Positions 16,979-26,405 are shown, counted from the stretch's first letter. The stretch: DNA of 64,000 nt from Opitutaceae bacterium EW11 (GCA_003054665.1 QAYY01000002.1:62001-126000), one strand, 5' to 3'. Notes: a model not told the origin generated them from the sequence alone. Made by a program: numbers and translations.

Positions 16979-18937
16979 TCAGAGCGGGGCGCGCGCGACG
17001 AAATCGGCCGGGGCGTAGCGCTTGAACGCCTCCATCGATTCGTATTCGGCAAGCCCGAGGTCGTTGTAGCTGCGGGCGAGGCGCTGGCCGCGCTCATCGG
17101 CGCGTTCCCAGAATTCGCGCTGATCGGGGCCGGGAAACACCACCTCGTCCTTCTGCGTGCTGTGGCGGAAAATCGCCCGCCGGCGGCGTTCGACCTCCTG
17201 CGGGCTCAGCGGCACGGCGAGGTCGATCTCGTCCAGCGGCCATTCGGCCCAGGCTCCCCGGTAGAGCCAGAGTTCGCTTTCGTTGAGCCAGCTTTCCTGC
17301 GCGAGTCCGGCAAGCGCGTCGCGGAGGATGCGAAGACAGAGGCGATGGGTGCCGTGCGGATCGTCGAGGTCCCCCGCGGCGTAAATCAGATGGGGCCGAA
17401 GCTGCGAGAGCAGGGTTCGCGTGATCTCGACATCCGCGGGGCCGAGCCGGCGCGCCCGGGCCGGGCCGCTGTCGTAGAACGGCAGATCGAGGAAGTGCAG
17501 GCGGTCCTTTGGCACGCCGCAAACCCGCGCGGCGGCGGCGGCCTCGTGCCTCCGGATAAGCGCCTTCAGGCGGGCGATCTCGGGCGCCGCCGGAAGCGAG
17601 CCGGTCTCCTCGAAAACGTCGCAGAGCGCCGTGACGCGTTCGTCGCGCCGGCCGTCGGCGTCGCGGAGGAACTGCAGCGAGCGCCAGAGCGCCTCGTCCG
17701 GCACGGCGCCGGATCCGGAAACCTGATACGCGACGTGGACTTCGTGGCCCTGATCCACCAGACGGCAGAGCGTGCCGCCCATGGAAATCACGTCGTCGTC
17801 CGGGTGCGGCGAGAGCACCAGGACTCGTTTGGGAAACACGTTCGCCGACGGGGATTTCAGCGGGCGGACGAGCGCGTCGCCCGGCTTTGTGCGGCTCGGA
17901 TCGCGACCGCCGGGCCAGCCGGTGATCGTGTGCTGCAGCTGGTAGAAACCGACGAGGTTGCAGTCGTAAGCCGAGCCGTGCACCGCCAGCAGGTCCTGGA
18001 GCCCGGCCTCGTTGTAGTCGTCGTCGGTCAGCTTGAGAACCGCTTTGCGGCGCAGGTTGGAGAGCCAGAGGATCGCGCGCCGCGTCATGCGGTCGTCCCA
18101 CGCCAGTTCCTGCTCGGCGAGCGGGCCGAGCAGCCAGGGAGTGCGGAACCGGGTCAGTCCGCTGGCGGCGGCTTGGTCGAGGATGAAGGCCGCATTGTCG
18201 TGTTCCTGAAGAAACGACGCCGTTACCTGCGCCGTCGCATCGCCCTCGATGGCGGTGCGCACGATATCCGCTTTGTGCTGGCCCCATGCCATCAGCACGA
18301 CGCGGCGGGCGGAGAGAATGGTGCGGACGCCCATGGTGAGCGCGGCGCGGGGGGTGTGGGCTTCGCCGCCGAAATCAGCGGCGGCGTCGCGGCGCGTGAG
18401 CGGGTCGAGCGTGACCCGGCGGGTGACGGAGCGCCGGGGGCTGCCGGGCTCGTTGAAACCGATGTGGCCGGTGCGCCCGATGCCGAGGATCTGGAAATCG
18501 ATGCCGCCCGCGGCCTTGATCTGCTCCTCGTACGCGGCGCAGTGGGCTTCGATCCGGTCTTTGGATACGGATCCCGACGGGATGTGGATGGACTCTTTTG
18601 GAACGTCGACGTGATCGAAGAGCTGCGCGCGCATGAACGCGTGGTAACTCTGCGGATGCTCCGGAGGGAGCGGGTGGTATTCGTCGAGGTTGAACGTGAC
18701 GACGTTCGCGAAGCTCAGGCCCTGCTCGCGGTGCAGGCGCACGAGCTCGGCGTAGAGGCTGACGGGCGTCGATCCGGTCGCGAGACCGAGGACCGCCGTG
18801 CGGCCTTCGGTCCGGCGCTGCCGGATCAGCGCGGCGATTTCGGCGGCGACCGCGCGGGATGCCTCCTGGCTGTTGGCAAAAACGGCGAGCCGGGCGTGCT
18901 CGAACCGAGACGAGGGGAGCAGGTGTTCGGAGATCAT
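16979..18937 (-). CDS. nagB: Glucosamine-6-phosphate deaminase fused to a PIG-L-type deacetylase
   Basis: A 652-residue two-domain protein. The N-terminal NagB domain (to about residue 270) shows VLGLATGSTPVSLY (phosphate loop), VVTFNLDEYHPLPPEHPQSYH (catalytic Asp region) and LGIGRTGHIGFNEPGS. After a helical linker, from about residue 370, comes a PIG-L/LmbE domain with RVLVLSPHPDDDVISMGG (zinc-binding H-P-D-D) and DLDDPHGTHRLC (second metal motif). NagB converts glucosamine-6-phosphate to fructose-6-phosphate and ammonia. PIG-L domains remove acetyl from GlcNAc joined to inositol lipids, inositol or other aglycones. The fusion is known in Bacteroidetes and Verrucomicrobia; the substrate of its C-terminal half is not established. 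It sits between the symporter (37-base gap) and the mannosidase. Confidence 0.88.
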   Translation of the reverse strand: MISEHLLPSSRFEHARLAVFANSQEASRAVAAEIAALIRQRRTEGRTAVLGLATGSTPVSLYAELVRLHREQGLSFANVVTFNLDEYHPLPPEHPQSYHAFMRAQLFDHVDVPKESIHIPSGSVSKDRIEAHCAAYEEQIKAAGGIDFQILGIGRTGHIGFNEPGSPRRSVTRRVTLDPLTRRDAAADFGGEAHTPRAALTMGVRTILSARRVVLMAWGQHKADIVRTAIEGDATAQVTASFLQEHDNAAFILDQAAASGLTRFRTPWLLGPLAEQELAWDDRMTRRAILWLSNLRRKAVLKLTDDDYNEAGLQDLLAVHGSAYDCNLVGFYQLQHTITGWPGGRDPSRTKPGDALVRPLKSPSANVFPKRVLVLSPHPDDDVISMGGTLCRLVDQGHEVHVAYQVSGSGAVPDEALWRSLQFLRDADGRRDERVTALCDVFEETGSLPAAPEIARLKALIRRHEAAAAARVCGVPKDRLHFLDLPFYDSGPARARRLGPADVEITRTLLSQLRPHLIYAAGDLDDPHGTHRLCLRILRDALAGLAQESWLNESELWLYRGAWAEWPLDEIDLAVPLSPQEVERRRRAIFRHSTQKDEVVFPGPDQREFWERADERGQRLARSYNDLGLAEYESMEAFKRYAPADFVARAPL

Positions 18938-18974
18938 CGGCGTGCGAGATTGCGGGCGCGGCGGAGTGGGAAGC

Positions 18975-21005
18975 TCAGGGGGCGGTCAGCCGAAGCAGTC
19001 CCCAGAATAGCGCGATGATCGCGCAGGTCACCACGCAACATGCGAGGAATCCCCAGGTATCAACGCGGTCCCACCTTGTGTGTTCCCAGGAGGAATTGGG
19101 GAACAGCTTCTTGCCGTCGAAGCGATGCGGGTCCTTTTGCGTCAGCTCCATCTCCCGCTCGTCGATCAGCGGGGTGTCGCCGACCGGTGTCTTCATTTTT
19201 CCGAAGAACTGATCGACGATGGCGACCGGCGGCGGGCGCGTGACGAAACTGACGCCGAGCAGCAGCACCAGGGGCAGGAGCGCGTCGAAGAAAAAGCGCG
19301 CCGCGAAACGTCCGCTCGGCGTCAGGCCGACGACGTCCACGCCGAGGCAGCGAAGGATGAACAGTTCGCAGTGAAAACGCCCGCTGCCGAGCATCGGGCT
19401 GTCAGCTTCCTCGACGGACGTGCGAGCGACCTGCTCGAAGAAGACCGGCGACGGTTTGCCGGTGGCGTCGGTCGCGCGAATCGTGAGCGAAGGGCTGGAA
19501 CGGATGGCCTCGAATCGCGGCGCGACCATCGGGACGATGATGTTTGTCAGGGCCGAGAGGATGACGGCGGTCCAGACGGCCGGCGCGGTCAGCCGCCGCC
19601 AGAAGAACATCAGGAGGACGGCGATGCCGAAGGGGACGTTCACCGTCAGCATCAGCTGCACGGCGGAGAAAACGCTGTTCATCGTCGTCGCGGCCACGAT
19701 TCCGATGACGAGCACGATCGCGATCGTCCAGCGCCCCGCGCGGATCGCCTCGCGGTCGAGCAGGTTGGGCCGGAAAAGCGCGTGAACATTGCGGACGTAC
19801 AGGGCCGTCACGGCCATCGTCTGCGCCGCGATGGTGGACATGTTGGCCGCGAGCACGCCGGCCAGCATCAATCCGAGCAGCCCCGGACCGAGCAGCTGGC
19901 GGGACATGGCGCCCCAGGTGAGATCCGGATCCGAGAGGGCCTTTTCTCCGGAGAAAAGCGCGATCGCGATCAGACCGGCGAATGCCCACATGATCGTCAT
20001 CAGGCGCTTGGCGAACGTGCCCGACGCGGCGCCGAACCGCGCGGCGAGTTCGTTTTTCGCCGACCCCGCGACCGCCATGTTGCCGGGGATGCCGTTGATC
20101 TGGAAGAGCGCGACGAGGAAGATCGCCGCGAGCGTCCAACCTGTGATTTGCGAGGTCCCGTCGGATCCGAGCAGACGGAAGGCGACTTCGGGCACCTTCT
20201 CCTGAAGTTGATGGAGACCGCCGACGGCCTTGAGCCCGGTCGGAATGAGGATCGAGGAGAAGACGATGATGAGCGCCCCTTGGAACGCCTCGTTGAGGGC
20301 GGTCGCGGCCATGCCTCCCATGACGATATAAGCGCCGACGATGACGGTGTAGACGATGTAGAAGGTCCACGGATTCAGCGCCGTGATATAGCTCTTGAGT
20401 TCTCCGCGCGCCTCGCGCTCGCGCAGGACGGACAGGCGGCTCTTCGATGCCTCCGGGAGCTGTCCCTTGCTCGAGAGGCTCTCGAGTTTCTCCAGCTCGT
20501 GGTATTCCGCCACGGACTGCTTTTCCCCCGCGGTCCACTGTATTTCCGGTTTGGTTACGAGCGAGGCGGAAATCTTGTAGGCGATGAGGTTGCCGTAGCC
20601 GATTGTCACCAGCACGGCGGCGAAGATCTGGAAGCAGGCGTAGAACGTCGCGAGGGAACGGCTCCCCAGGCGGTCGTCGAAGAGGTCCGCCATCGTGGTG
20701 AGACGCACGCGGCGAAACCACGCGTTCATGAACCAGTAATACGGGTTCAGGAAAATCATCTGGAACGCCAGCCACACGCCCGAGACACCCTGCTGGTAAA
20801 CGACGCTCGCCGTGCTTACCGCTCCGTTGGCGTCGGTGGCGTTTCCGAAGTTGAGGAAGAACTGGTAGAGCCGGCCCAGTTTGCGGCCGGCGAGGAAGTA
20901 GCCCTCCTGGCTGTGCGCGCCTTTCGACGCGACCTTTCCGAGGAGAACGACGACGCCCAGGTATCCGACGATGACGAGGTAATCCAGGAGGTGGAAACTA
21001 GACAT
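18975..21005 (-). CDS. Sodium:solute symporter (SSS family)
   Basis: A 676-residue membrane transporter with about 13-14 hydrophobic segments. It starts with HLLDYLVIVGYLGVVVLLG and contains the SSS-type QEGYFLAGRKLG, the unwound first helix region NFGNATDANGAVSTASVVYQQG, and GLLGLMLAGVLAANMSTIAAQTMAV near the sodium-site helix. A hydrophilic insert (about 160-210) and a long C-terminal loop are larger than in typical sugar SSS members. It probably carries a sugar, inositol or glycan fragment with sodium. It is the first gene of the minus-strand operon leading to NagB/PIG-L and GH38. The perfect TCTAACCGTTAGA palindrome lies 122 bases upstream, shared with the divergent LacI gene, so repression by that protein is likely. 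Confidence 0.88.
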   Translation of the reverse strand: MSSFHLLDYLVIVGYLGVVVLLGKVASKGAHSQEGYFLAGRKLGRLYQFFLNFGNATDANGAVSTASVVYQQGVSGVWLAFQMIFLNPYYWFMNAWFRRVRLTTMADLFDDRLGSRSLATFYACFQIFAAVLVTIGYGNLIAYKISASLVTKPEIQWTAGEKQSVAEYHELEKLESLSSKGQLPEASKSRLSVLREREARGELKSYITALNPWTFYIVYTVIVGAYIVMGGMAATALNEAFQGALIIVFSSILIPTGLKAVGGLHQLQEKVPEVAFRLLGSDGTSQITGWTLAAIFLVALFQINGIPGNMAVAGSAKNELAARFGAASGTFAKRLMTIMWAFAGLIAIALFSGEKALSDPDLTWGAMSRQLLGPGLLGLMLAGVLAANMSTIAAQTMAVTALYVRNVHALFRPNLLDREAIRAGRWTIAIVLVIGIVAATTMNSVFSAVQLMLTVNVPFGIAVLLMFFWRRLTAPAVWTAVILSALTNIIVPMVAPRFEAIRSSPSLTIRATDATGKPSPVFFEQVARTSVEEADSPMLGSGRFHCELFILRCLGVDVVGLTPSGRFAARFFFDALLPLVLLLGVSFVTRPPPVAIVDQFFGKMKTPVGDTPLIDEREMELTQKDPHRFDGKKLFPNSSWEHTRWDRVDTWGFLACCVVTCAIIALFWGLLRLTAP

Positions 21006-21126
21006 GGGACGGGGATGGGCCTCGGGACCGGCGCGTGGGAAGGGCGACCTGGAGTTGAGGTAGATGCAGGGTCTGGGGCTGATGGCGAGGATTCGCAGCG
21101 CGAGGGGACTGGCGAACCGGCTTGTG

Positions 21127-21139
21127 TCTAACCGTTAGA
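21127..21139. promoter_or_regulatory. LacI-type operator, perfect palindrome (site 3)
   Basis: TCTAACCGTTAGA is fully symmetric around C21133. It sits in the 227-base divergent region between the symporter (start 21005) and the LacI gene (start 21233), so one repressor dimer could control both. Sites at 3702, 9043 and 31120 share its core. Confidence 0.7.
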
Positions 21140-21232
21140 GGTCGGGAGTTGACGAAAGGCTCGAAGGGGATTCGCTGACGGGCAACGATCGCAACGCGGG
21201 AGTTTCCCCGCCGCGGCGCGAGCCCCCCACCC

Positions 21233-22279
21233 ATGCCGAAGCCTGTGACCATCCGCAGCCTAGCCCGGCAGCTGCGCATCTCCGTCGCGACCGTCTCCGA
21301 AGCGCTGCGCGACAGCCCCCGGGTGAGCGAGCCCACGCGCGAACGCGTTCACAAAGCCGCGGAGAAACTCGGCTACGTGCCGAACCCCCTGCTCGGCGCC
21401 GCGCTCTCCGCGGTGCGGCGTTCCCGCCACCAAAACTACCGCGGCACCCTGGCGCTGGTGGATACGGCGGAGAAAGGCCGCACGGACCTGATGCTTTTCC
21501 ATCGCGAGATCGCGGCGGGCGCGGAGGAGCGTGCGCAGACGCTGGGCTTCAACACGGAGCTTTTCTGGGTGGGCGAACTGCCGCCCGCGGTTTCGCCGGC
21601 GCGGCTCTCGTCGATGCTGTTTGCGCGCGGCATCGCCGGCGTGGTGCTGCTGCCGTTCAACCTCGCGCAGGATTTTTCGAGCTTCGACTTCAGCCGGTTC
21701 TCCGCGGTGCAGATGGACCACTGCCTGATCAAGCCCCGGCTGCACACGGTATTGCCCGATCACTACGTTTCGATGCTCCACGCGCTCGAGCGGCTGACCG
21801 AGCGCGGCTACGAGCGCATCGGACTCTGCATGGAGCGCCGGAAGGACGTGCGCCTCCTGAACAAGTGGAGCTCCGGCTTCCTCGCGTTCTGGCGCATGTA
21901 CGGGAGCAACGCCGGCATCGAGCCGCTGATCATGCCCGAACTGACGCGGGAGGGGTTCCTCGAGTGGTTCGAGAAGAACCGGCCCGATCTCGTCGTGGCG
22001 CACCGGCAGACCACGGTGGACTGGCTCAGGTCCGCCGGCGTGCGCGTGCCGGAGGATGTCGGGTATGCGATCCTCAACTACACGGAGCGCACCGGCCCGT
22101 GCGCGGGCCTGGACCTGCAGCCCCGCCGGATGGGCGCCGCGGCCGTCGAGGCCGTGGTCGGCATGATGCACCGTCACGAACGCGGCATCCCCGAGTGCCC
22201 GCATACGATCACCCTGGAGGCGTCGTGGGTGGAGGGACCCACGCTGCGCGACGCGAGAGCGATGGAGGCGAAGGCGTAG
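21233..22279 (+). CDS. LacI-family transcriptional regulator
   Basis: A 348-residue repressor-type protein. The N-terminal helix-turn-helix reads VTIRSLARQLRISVATVSEALRD, followed by SPRVSEPTRERVHKAAEKLGYVPNPLLGAAL, the hinge-helix region of LacI proteins. The rest (about residues 65-340) is a periplasmic-binding-protein-like sensor with IAGVVLLPFN, ALERLTERGYERIGLCME and VPEDVGYAILNYTE. It is divergent from the symporter-NagB/PIG-L-GH38 operon. The perfect palindrome at 21127-21139 lies 94 bases upstream, consistent with autoregulation. The ligand cannot be read from sequence; a sugar or inositol derivative is likely. Confidence 0.9.
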   Translation: MPKPVTIRSLARQLRISVATVSEALRDSPRVSEPTRERVHKAAEKLGYVPNPLLGAALSAVRRSRHQNYRGTLALVDTAEKGRTDLMLFHREIAAGAEERAQTLGFNTELFWVGELPPAVSPARLSSMLFARGIAGVVLLPFNLAQDFSSFDFSRFSAVQMDHCLIKPRLHTVLPDHYVSMLHALERLTERGYERIGLCMERRKDVRLLNKWSSGFLAFWRMYGSNAGIEPLIMPELTREGFLEWFEKNRPDLVVAHRQTTVDWLRSAGVRVPEDVGYAILNYTERTGPCAGLDLQPRRMGAAAVEAVVGMMHRHERGIPECPHTITLEASWVEGPTLRDARAMEAKA

Positions 22280-22389
22280 GGAGGGGGGCGGAGGTCGGAA
22301 GACAGAGACCAGATGCCAGAACTCGTGGGAGCGCGGGCTTCCTGTCGGTCGCCGACCAGCGGCCGGCGCCCCTCTTCGACTTCTGTCCT

Positions 22390-23754
22390 CTACGCTTCTT
22401 CCTGCGTTTCGCCGAAGTGGAGCGCGCTGTCGTGCATCGTGGCGCGACCGCTCTCCGCGAGGCGGATCATCTCGGTGCCTGCGAGCAGCGTGGGTCCGTA
22501 GCCGTGGGCGGCGAAGGGACTCGTCGGACGGTAGTAGTAAAACATCGGATCGAACGCCAAGCCCGAGCCGACGCACGAGCCGGTCACCTGGCCCGCTTCG
22601 TTCACCTGCGCGGTCAGGGCGTTCCAGCCGAGCTTGGCCATCGGGCCGTAGGCAAGGGGATCGACCCAGCCGCGGTTGATCGCGCGGGCGATGCAGTAGA
22701 CGAAAATCGCCGAAGCCGAGGTCTCCTGGTACGAGTCGTTGCGATCCAGCAGCTGGTGCCAGCGACCTTGTCCGCTCTGGCGTTCCGCGAGGCCGCGGAT
22801 GTGGCGCTGCAGGAGCGCGAGCGCGTCTTCGCGGCCCGAATACGTCTCCGGCAGCGCATCCAGCAGCTCCGTCGTGGCGAGCAGCGCCCAGCCGTTGCAG
22901 CGGGCCCAGTGGTACTCCGGGTGGACTTCCATGTCCTCCACCCAACCGTGGAAATAGAGCCCCTTCGACGGGTTGAAGAGACGGCTGGAGAATTGTTTCA
23001 GCTGCAGGAGGGCCTCGTCGAAATACGAATCCTCGCCGGTGAGGAGCGCCATCTGGGCGAGCGCGGGGACGCTCATGTAGAGATCGTCGAGCCAGAGCGT
23101 GCGCGGCATCGGGCGGTTTCGCGCGAGGGTGCCGTCGGACAGCCGAAACTGCACCGAGGTGATGTGACGGAGATAACGGTCGATCAGGGGGCGTGCGTTC
23201 CGCAGCAGACCTGCGCGCTCCGCCTTGATGAACGACGTCGCCATCGAGCCGGCGTCGTCGAGGTTCCGGGGACGGATCACGGAACGGAACGCGAGCGTCT
23301 TTTCCACCGCGCGGCCCGCTTTCTCGGCCACCTGTTGGAAATACGGTGCGAGATCCGCGATCGCCTGCAGCCGGGTGACGGCGTACCGGCGAAACCGCTC
23401 GTCGCCCGTCGCATCGCTCGCCTGCAGCATGGCGCCGTAGAGCGCGCCCCATTCGTAGCAGATGAGGCGAAACGGTCCGGCCGCGAGGTCCGCGTTCGGG
23501 TTGGGCGAAGCGAAATCGCGGATTTCCTGCTGCGTTGCGGTGTCGATCACGCGCAGCGGAGTCGACGCCTCCAGGTAGTCGTGGATCCGAAAGAGCACGT
23601 CGCGGATTTTCGCCACCGGCGCCGGGCCGTACGGCACCGGATACGCGGGGGCGATCTGTTCCTCGGGCAGCCAGGGACGGTTCGGCGCGGTCGCAGAAGG
23701 TGCGCGCGCTGCGGCGCCGGACGCCGAGGCAGAAGAGGCGGGGGGGCGATTCAT
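22390..23754 (-). CDS. GH105 unsaturated rhamnogalacturonyl/glucuronyl hydrolase-like enzyme
   Basis: A 454-residue alpha/alpha-toroid protein. TLWLDDLYMSVPALAQMALLTGE carries the Asp of the YteR/YesR active site, HPEYHWARCNGWALLATTELLDALP the His/Arg/Trp cleft, and GRWHQLLDRNDSYQETSASAIFVYCIARAINRG the conserved C-terminal cleft residues. GH105 enzymes hydrate and remove the 4,5-unsaturated uronic acid left by polysaccharide lyases. Start at 23754 (MNRPPASSAS), since the frame further upstream overlaps iolA. No clear signal peptide is seen. It follows iolA by 31 bases on the same strand, at the end of the inositol operon. That is an unusual place for this enzyme and suggests a substrate containing both uronate and inositol, or simple co-regulation. 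Confidence 0.85.
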   Translation of the reverse strand: MNRPPASSASASGAAARAPSATAPNRPWLPEEQIAPAYPVPYGPAPVAKIRDVLFRIHDYLEASTPLRVIDTATQQEIRDFASPNPNADLAAGPFRLICYEWGALYGAMLQASDATGDERFRRYAVTRLQAIADLAPYFQQVAEKAGRAVEKTLAFRSVIRPRNLDDAGSMATSFIKAERAGLLRNARPLIDRYLRHITSVQFRLSDGTLARNRPMPRTLWLDDLYMSVPALAQMALLTGEDSYFDEALLQLKQFSSRLFNPSKGLYFHGWVEDMEVHPEYHWARCNGWALLATTELLDALPETYSGREDALALLQRHIRGLAERQSGQGRWHQLLDRNDSYQETSASAIFVYCIARAINRGWVDPLAYGPMAKLGWNALTAQVNEAGQVTGSCVGSGLAFDPMFYYYRPTSPFAAHGYGPTLLAGTEMIRLAESGRATMHDSALHFGETQEEA

Positions 23755-23785
23755 CAGGTAAACGAGCCTCGCATTCAGGAAGACA

Positions 23786-25282
23786 CTACTTGCGCCAGAT
23801 GTCACCCTCGCCGTCGGAGAACCAGCGGACGGTCGTGACTTTCTGCTGCGTGTAGAAGGCGACACCCTCGCGGCCCTGCACGTGCAGGTCGCCGAAGAAC
23901 GACTCCCCCCAACCCGAAAATGGAAAATACGCCATCGCCGCCGGAACGCCGACATTGATACCCACCATGCCGGTCTTGATGCGATGTTTGAATTCGCGCG
24001 CCGCCTTGCCGGAACGCGTGAAGATGGCGGCGCCGTTTCCGTAGACCGAGCGGTTGGCCAGCTCGATGGCGGCGTCGAGGCCGTCCATCGTCAGCACGCT
24101 CAGCACGGGTCCGAACACCTCCTCCCGGAGGAGAATGTTGTCCGTCGGGGAAGCGGGTTGCGCGATGGTGGCTCCGACATAAAAGCCCTTCGGCGCGTCG
24201 GAGACTTTCACTCCGCGGCCGTCGGCGAGGACGCGGGCACCCTGGCTTTCGCCCTGCGCGAGCAGCGAGAGAACGCGGTCGCGGTGTTGCGCGGTGATGA
24301 CCGGGCCCAAGTCGGGCTGCGCGGCTTCGACGTCGGTGCGCCCGACTTTCATCGCGCGAGTGGCCTCGACGAGTGTCGGGAGGATGCGCGTGGCGGCCTC
24401 GCCCACGACGAGGGCCGTGGAGCCGGCCATGCAGCGTTCGCCGGCGCAGCCGAACGCGGCTCCCGTGATGCCTTCCACGGAGCGCGAAACGTCGGCGTCC
24501 GGCATGATCACGAGGTAATTCTTCGCGCCGCCGGCGGCCTGCACGCGTTTGCCGTGGCGCGTGCCGGTTTCGTAAATGTAGCGCGCGATCGGCGTCGACC
24601 CGACAAACGAGATCGCCCGGACGCGCGGATGCGTCAGCAGAGCGTCCACGCAGTCGCGTCCGCCATGCACGACGCTGAACACGCCCTTCGGCACGCCGGC
24701 TTCCACCAGCAGTTCCGCCAGGCGGATCGCGGTGAGCGGCACCTTTTCGCTCGGCTTCAGGATAAAGGTGTTTCCACAGGCGAGCGCGATGGGGAACATC
24801 CAGAGCGGCACCATCGCGGGGAAATTGAACGGCGTGATGCCCACGCAGACGCCGAGCGGCTGCCGCAGCGACTCGCAGTCGATGCCGCGGGCCACGTTTT
24901 CCAGCGTTTCGCCCATGAGGAGCGCCGGGATTCCGGTGGCGTATTCGACCACCTCGAGGCCGCGCTGGAGATCGCCGCGGGATTCCGGGCGTGTCTTGCC
25001 GTGCTCGCGCGAAATCAGCGCGGTGATGGCGTCGAAGTCGCGTAGCAGCAGCTCGCGGAAGCGAAAGAGCACCCGGGCGCGCTCGATGGGCGGCGTATCC
25101 ATCCAGGCCGGGAAGGCCTCGTGGGCCGCGCGAACTGCCGCATCGACGTCGCTGGCATTGCAGAGCGGCGTCTCGGCAATGACTTCGCCCGTCGAGGGAT
25201 TGTGCACCGGACTGCGCGGACGGTCTCCGAGACGGAGCCATTCGCCGCCGATCAGGCAGGAGGCAAGAGGGACTTCAGGCAT
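23786..25282 (-). CDS. iolA: Methylmalonate/malonate-semialdehyde dehydrogenase (CoA-acylating), IolA/MmsA
   Basis: 498 residues, the normal MmsA length. VCVGITPFNFPAMVPLWMFP is the family's NAD-binding and oxyanion region, KPSEKVPLTA the Lys-Pro-Ser motif, SFVGSTPIARYIYETG the Rossmann loop, and GAAFGCAGERCMAGSTA contains catalytic Cys284. MmsA-type enzymes oxidise malonate semialdehyde with CoA to acetyl-CoA and CO2 in the last step of inositol breakdown (or methylmalonate semialdehyde in valine breakdown). The neighbours iolE, iolD, iolB and iolG decide for the inositol role. The gene starts ten bases after the transaldolase-family gene. Confidence 0.92.
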   Translation of the reverse strand: MPEVPLASCLIGGEWLRLGDRPRSPVHNPSTGEVIAETPLCNASDVDAAVRAAHEAFPAWMDTPPIERARVLFRFRELLLRDFDAITALISREHGKTRPESRGDLQRGLEVVEYATGIPALLMGETLENVARGIDCESLRQPLGVCVGITPFNFPAMVPLWMFPIALACGNTFILKPSEKVPLTAIRLAELLVEAGVPKGVFSVVHGGRDCVDALLTHPRVRAISFVGSTPIARYIYETGTRHGKRVQAAGGAKNYLVIMPDADVSRSVEGITGAAFGCAGERCMAGSTALVVGEAATRILPTLVEATRAMKVGRTDVEAAQPDLGPVITAQHRDRVLSLLAQGESQGARVLADGRGVKVSDAPKGFYVGATIAQPASPTDNILLREEVFGPVLSVLTMDGLDAAIELANRSVYGNGAAIFTRSGKAAREFKHRIKTGMVGINVGVPAAMAYFPFSGWGESFFGDLHVQGREGVAFYTQQKVTTVRWFSDGEGDIWRK

Positions 25283-25291
25283 GGGAAGGAT

Positions 25292-26386
25292 TCAGGCGCC
25301 GAGCATGCGCGTGCGGATGTGCGCGAGCAGCTGGTTGTAGCCGTCGATGAACTGGTGAAGGGTGTGAACCGTGGCTCCGTAGCGGAGGAAATCCGCCGCG
25401 CACTGGCCGTCTTCGTCGACCGCGCAGATGAAGTCCGGGAAGGTGGCGCGCAGCTTCGCGACAATCGCGGGATCGACCGGGGTCTCCAGCGTCAGCGCCG
25501 GTTTGCGCGGCGACTCGTTGAACTTCTTCCACCACGTGTACGGGATGGTTTGAAGCACCTCGGGACCGATGATCTCCGCCCAGTGGGCCTCGTGCCGGTA
25601 GGCGGCGGCGAGCAGAGTGCCCGGCAGGCCGCGGCTCTTGAAAAGACGGTGCGCCTCCTTGAAGACGGCGATGCCGGCCCAATCGATGATCGCCGGATCG
25701 ACCGCGAGCTTCTTCGCCTCAACCACCCGGCGAAGATGGTCGTCCACCCGGCCGATCATCAGGGTGATGTACGGCTTGAGATGGCCGACGTCGCGGCCCG
25801 CCGCCTGGGCGCGCTTCATGCCGCGAGAAAGGGCGGCCGAAACGTCGAGCGCCTGGCGCACGGTGAAGCTCACGGTAGCGTTGATCCGGATACCGCGGAA
25901 CGTCAGCTCCTCGATCGCCTTGAGGCCGGCCTCGGTGGTCGGAACCTTGATCGCGATGTTCGGAGCCAGGGCCGCCAGTTCGGTCGCCTGGGCGACCATG
26001 AGCTCGGCATTGGGAAAGAACTTCGGATTCACCTGCATCGATAGGAAGCCCTTCGCGCCGCCCGTCCGGTCGTAGACGGGGCGGAGCTGCGACGCCGCCT
26101 GGATGCCCAGGGCGTGAATCAGTTTCCAGGCGAGATCGTCCTCCGTCGCGGTGGGATTCTCCGCCATCAGCCGGTCGAGCACCGGCAGGCAGACGTCGGG
26201 ATTGTTGCGGACCGCCTGGGAAACGATGACGGGGTTGGACGTGCCGCCGACCGCGCCGTGGCGCACGGCGTCGGCGACTTCGACCGGCATGCCGGAGTCG
26301 TTCCACCAGTCGGCGCCGAGTGCGGTCATTTCGGGCATCCGGCCGCTGGCGGCGGACGAAGATGGGGAGGCAGTCTGGGTGCTCAT
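25292..26386 (-). CDS. Transaldolase-family protein, candidate aldolase of the inositol pathway
   Basis: A 364-residue TIM-barrel protein of the transaldolase superfamily. TALGADWWNDSGMP near the N-terminus, VGGTSNPVIVSQAV (residues 47-59, the T-S/T-N-P motif), NIAIKVPTTEAGLKA with the presumed Schiff-base Lys147, and RINATVSFTVRQAL with N169 all match. It is longer than TalB-type enzymes and diverges from them, so the sugar-phosphate substrate may differ. The gene lies between iolE and iolA, exactly where an operon would need the enzyme that makes malonate semialdehyde. No IolJ-type class II aldolase and no IolC kinase are seen in the operon. I infer that it splits the 2-deoxy-5-keto-gluconate (phosphate) intermediate; ordinary transaldolase activity is the alternative. 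Confidence 0.8.
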   Translation of the reverse strand: MSTQTASPSSSAASGRMPEMTALGADWWNDSGMPVEVADAVRHGAVGGTSNPVIVSQAVRNNPDVCLPVLDRLMAENPTATEDDLAWKLIHALGIQAASQLRPVYDRTGGAKGFLSMQVNPKFFPNAELMVAQATELAALAPNIAIKVPTTEAGLKAIEELTFRGIRINATVSFTVRQALDVSAALSRGMKRAQAAGRDVGHLKPYITLMIGRVDDHLRRVVEAKKLAVDPAIIDWAGIAVFKEAHRLFKSRGLPGTLLAAAYRHEAHWAEIIGPEVLQTIPYTWWKKFNESPRKPALTLETPVDPAIVAKLRATFPDFICAVDEDGQCAADFLRYGATVHTLHQFIDGYNQLLAHIRTRMLGA

Positions 26387-26405
26387 GACGGAAAGGGTTG
26401 GGGGA

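Noticed and set aside
16538-19018. 826-codon open frame on the plus strand
   Set aside because: Antisense to GH38 and NagB/PIG-L, which have clear catalytic motifs; the shadow has none.
19080-21131. 683-codon open frame on the plus strand
   Set aside because: Antisense shadow of the sodium:solute symporter; strongly charged composition without any fold signal.
25292-26386. Frame belongs to the pentose phosphate pathway
   Set aside because: No pentose phosphate gene is nearby, and it is embedded within ten and twenty bases of iolA and iolE; the inositol role is preferred but not proven.
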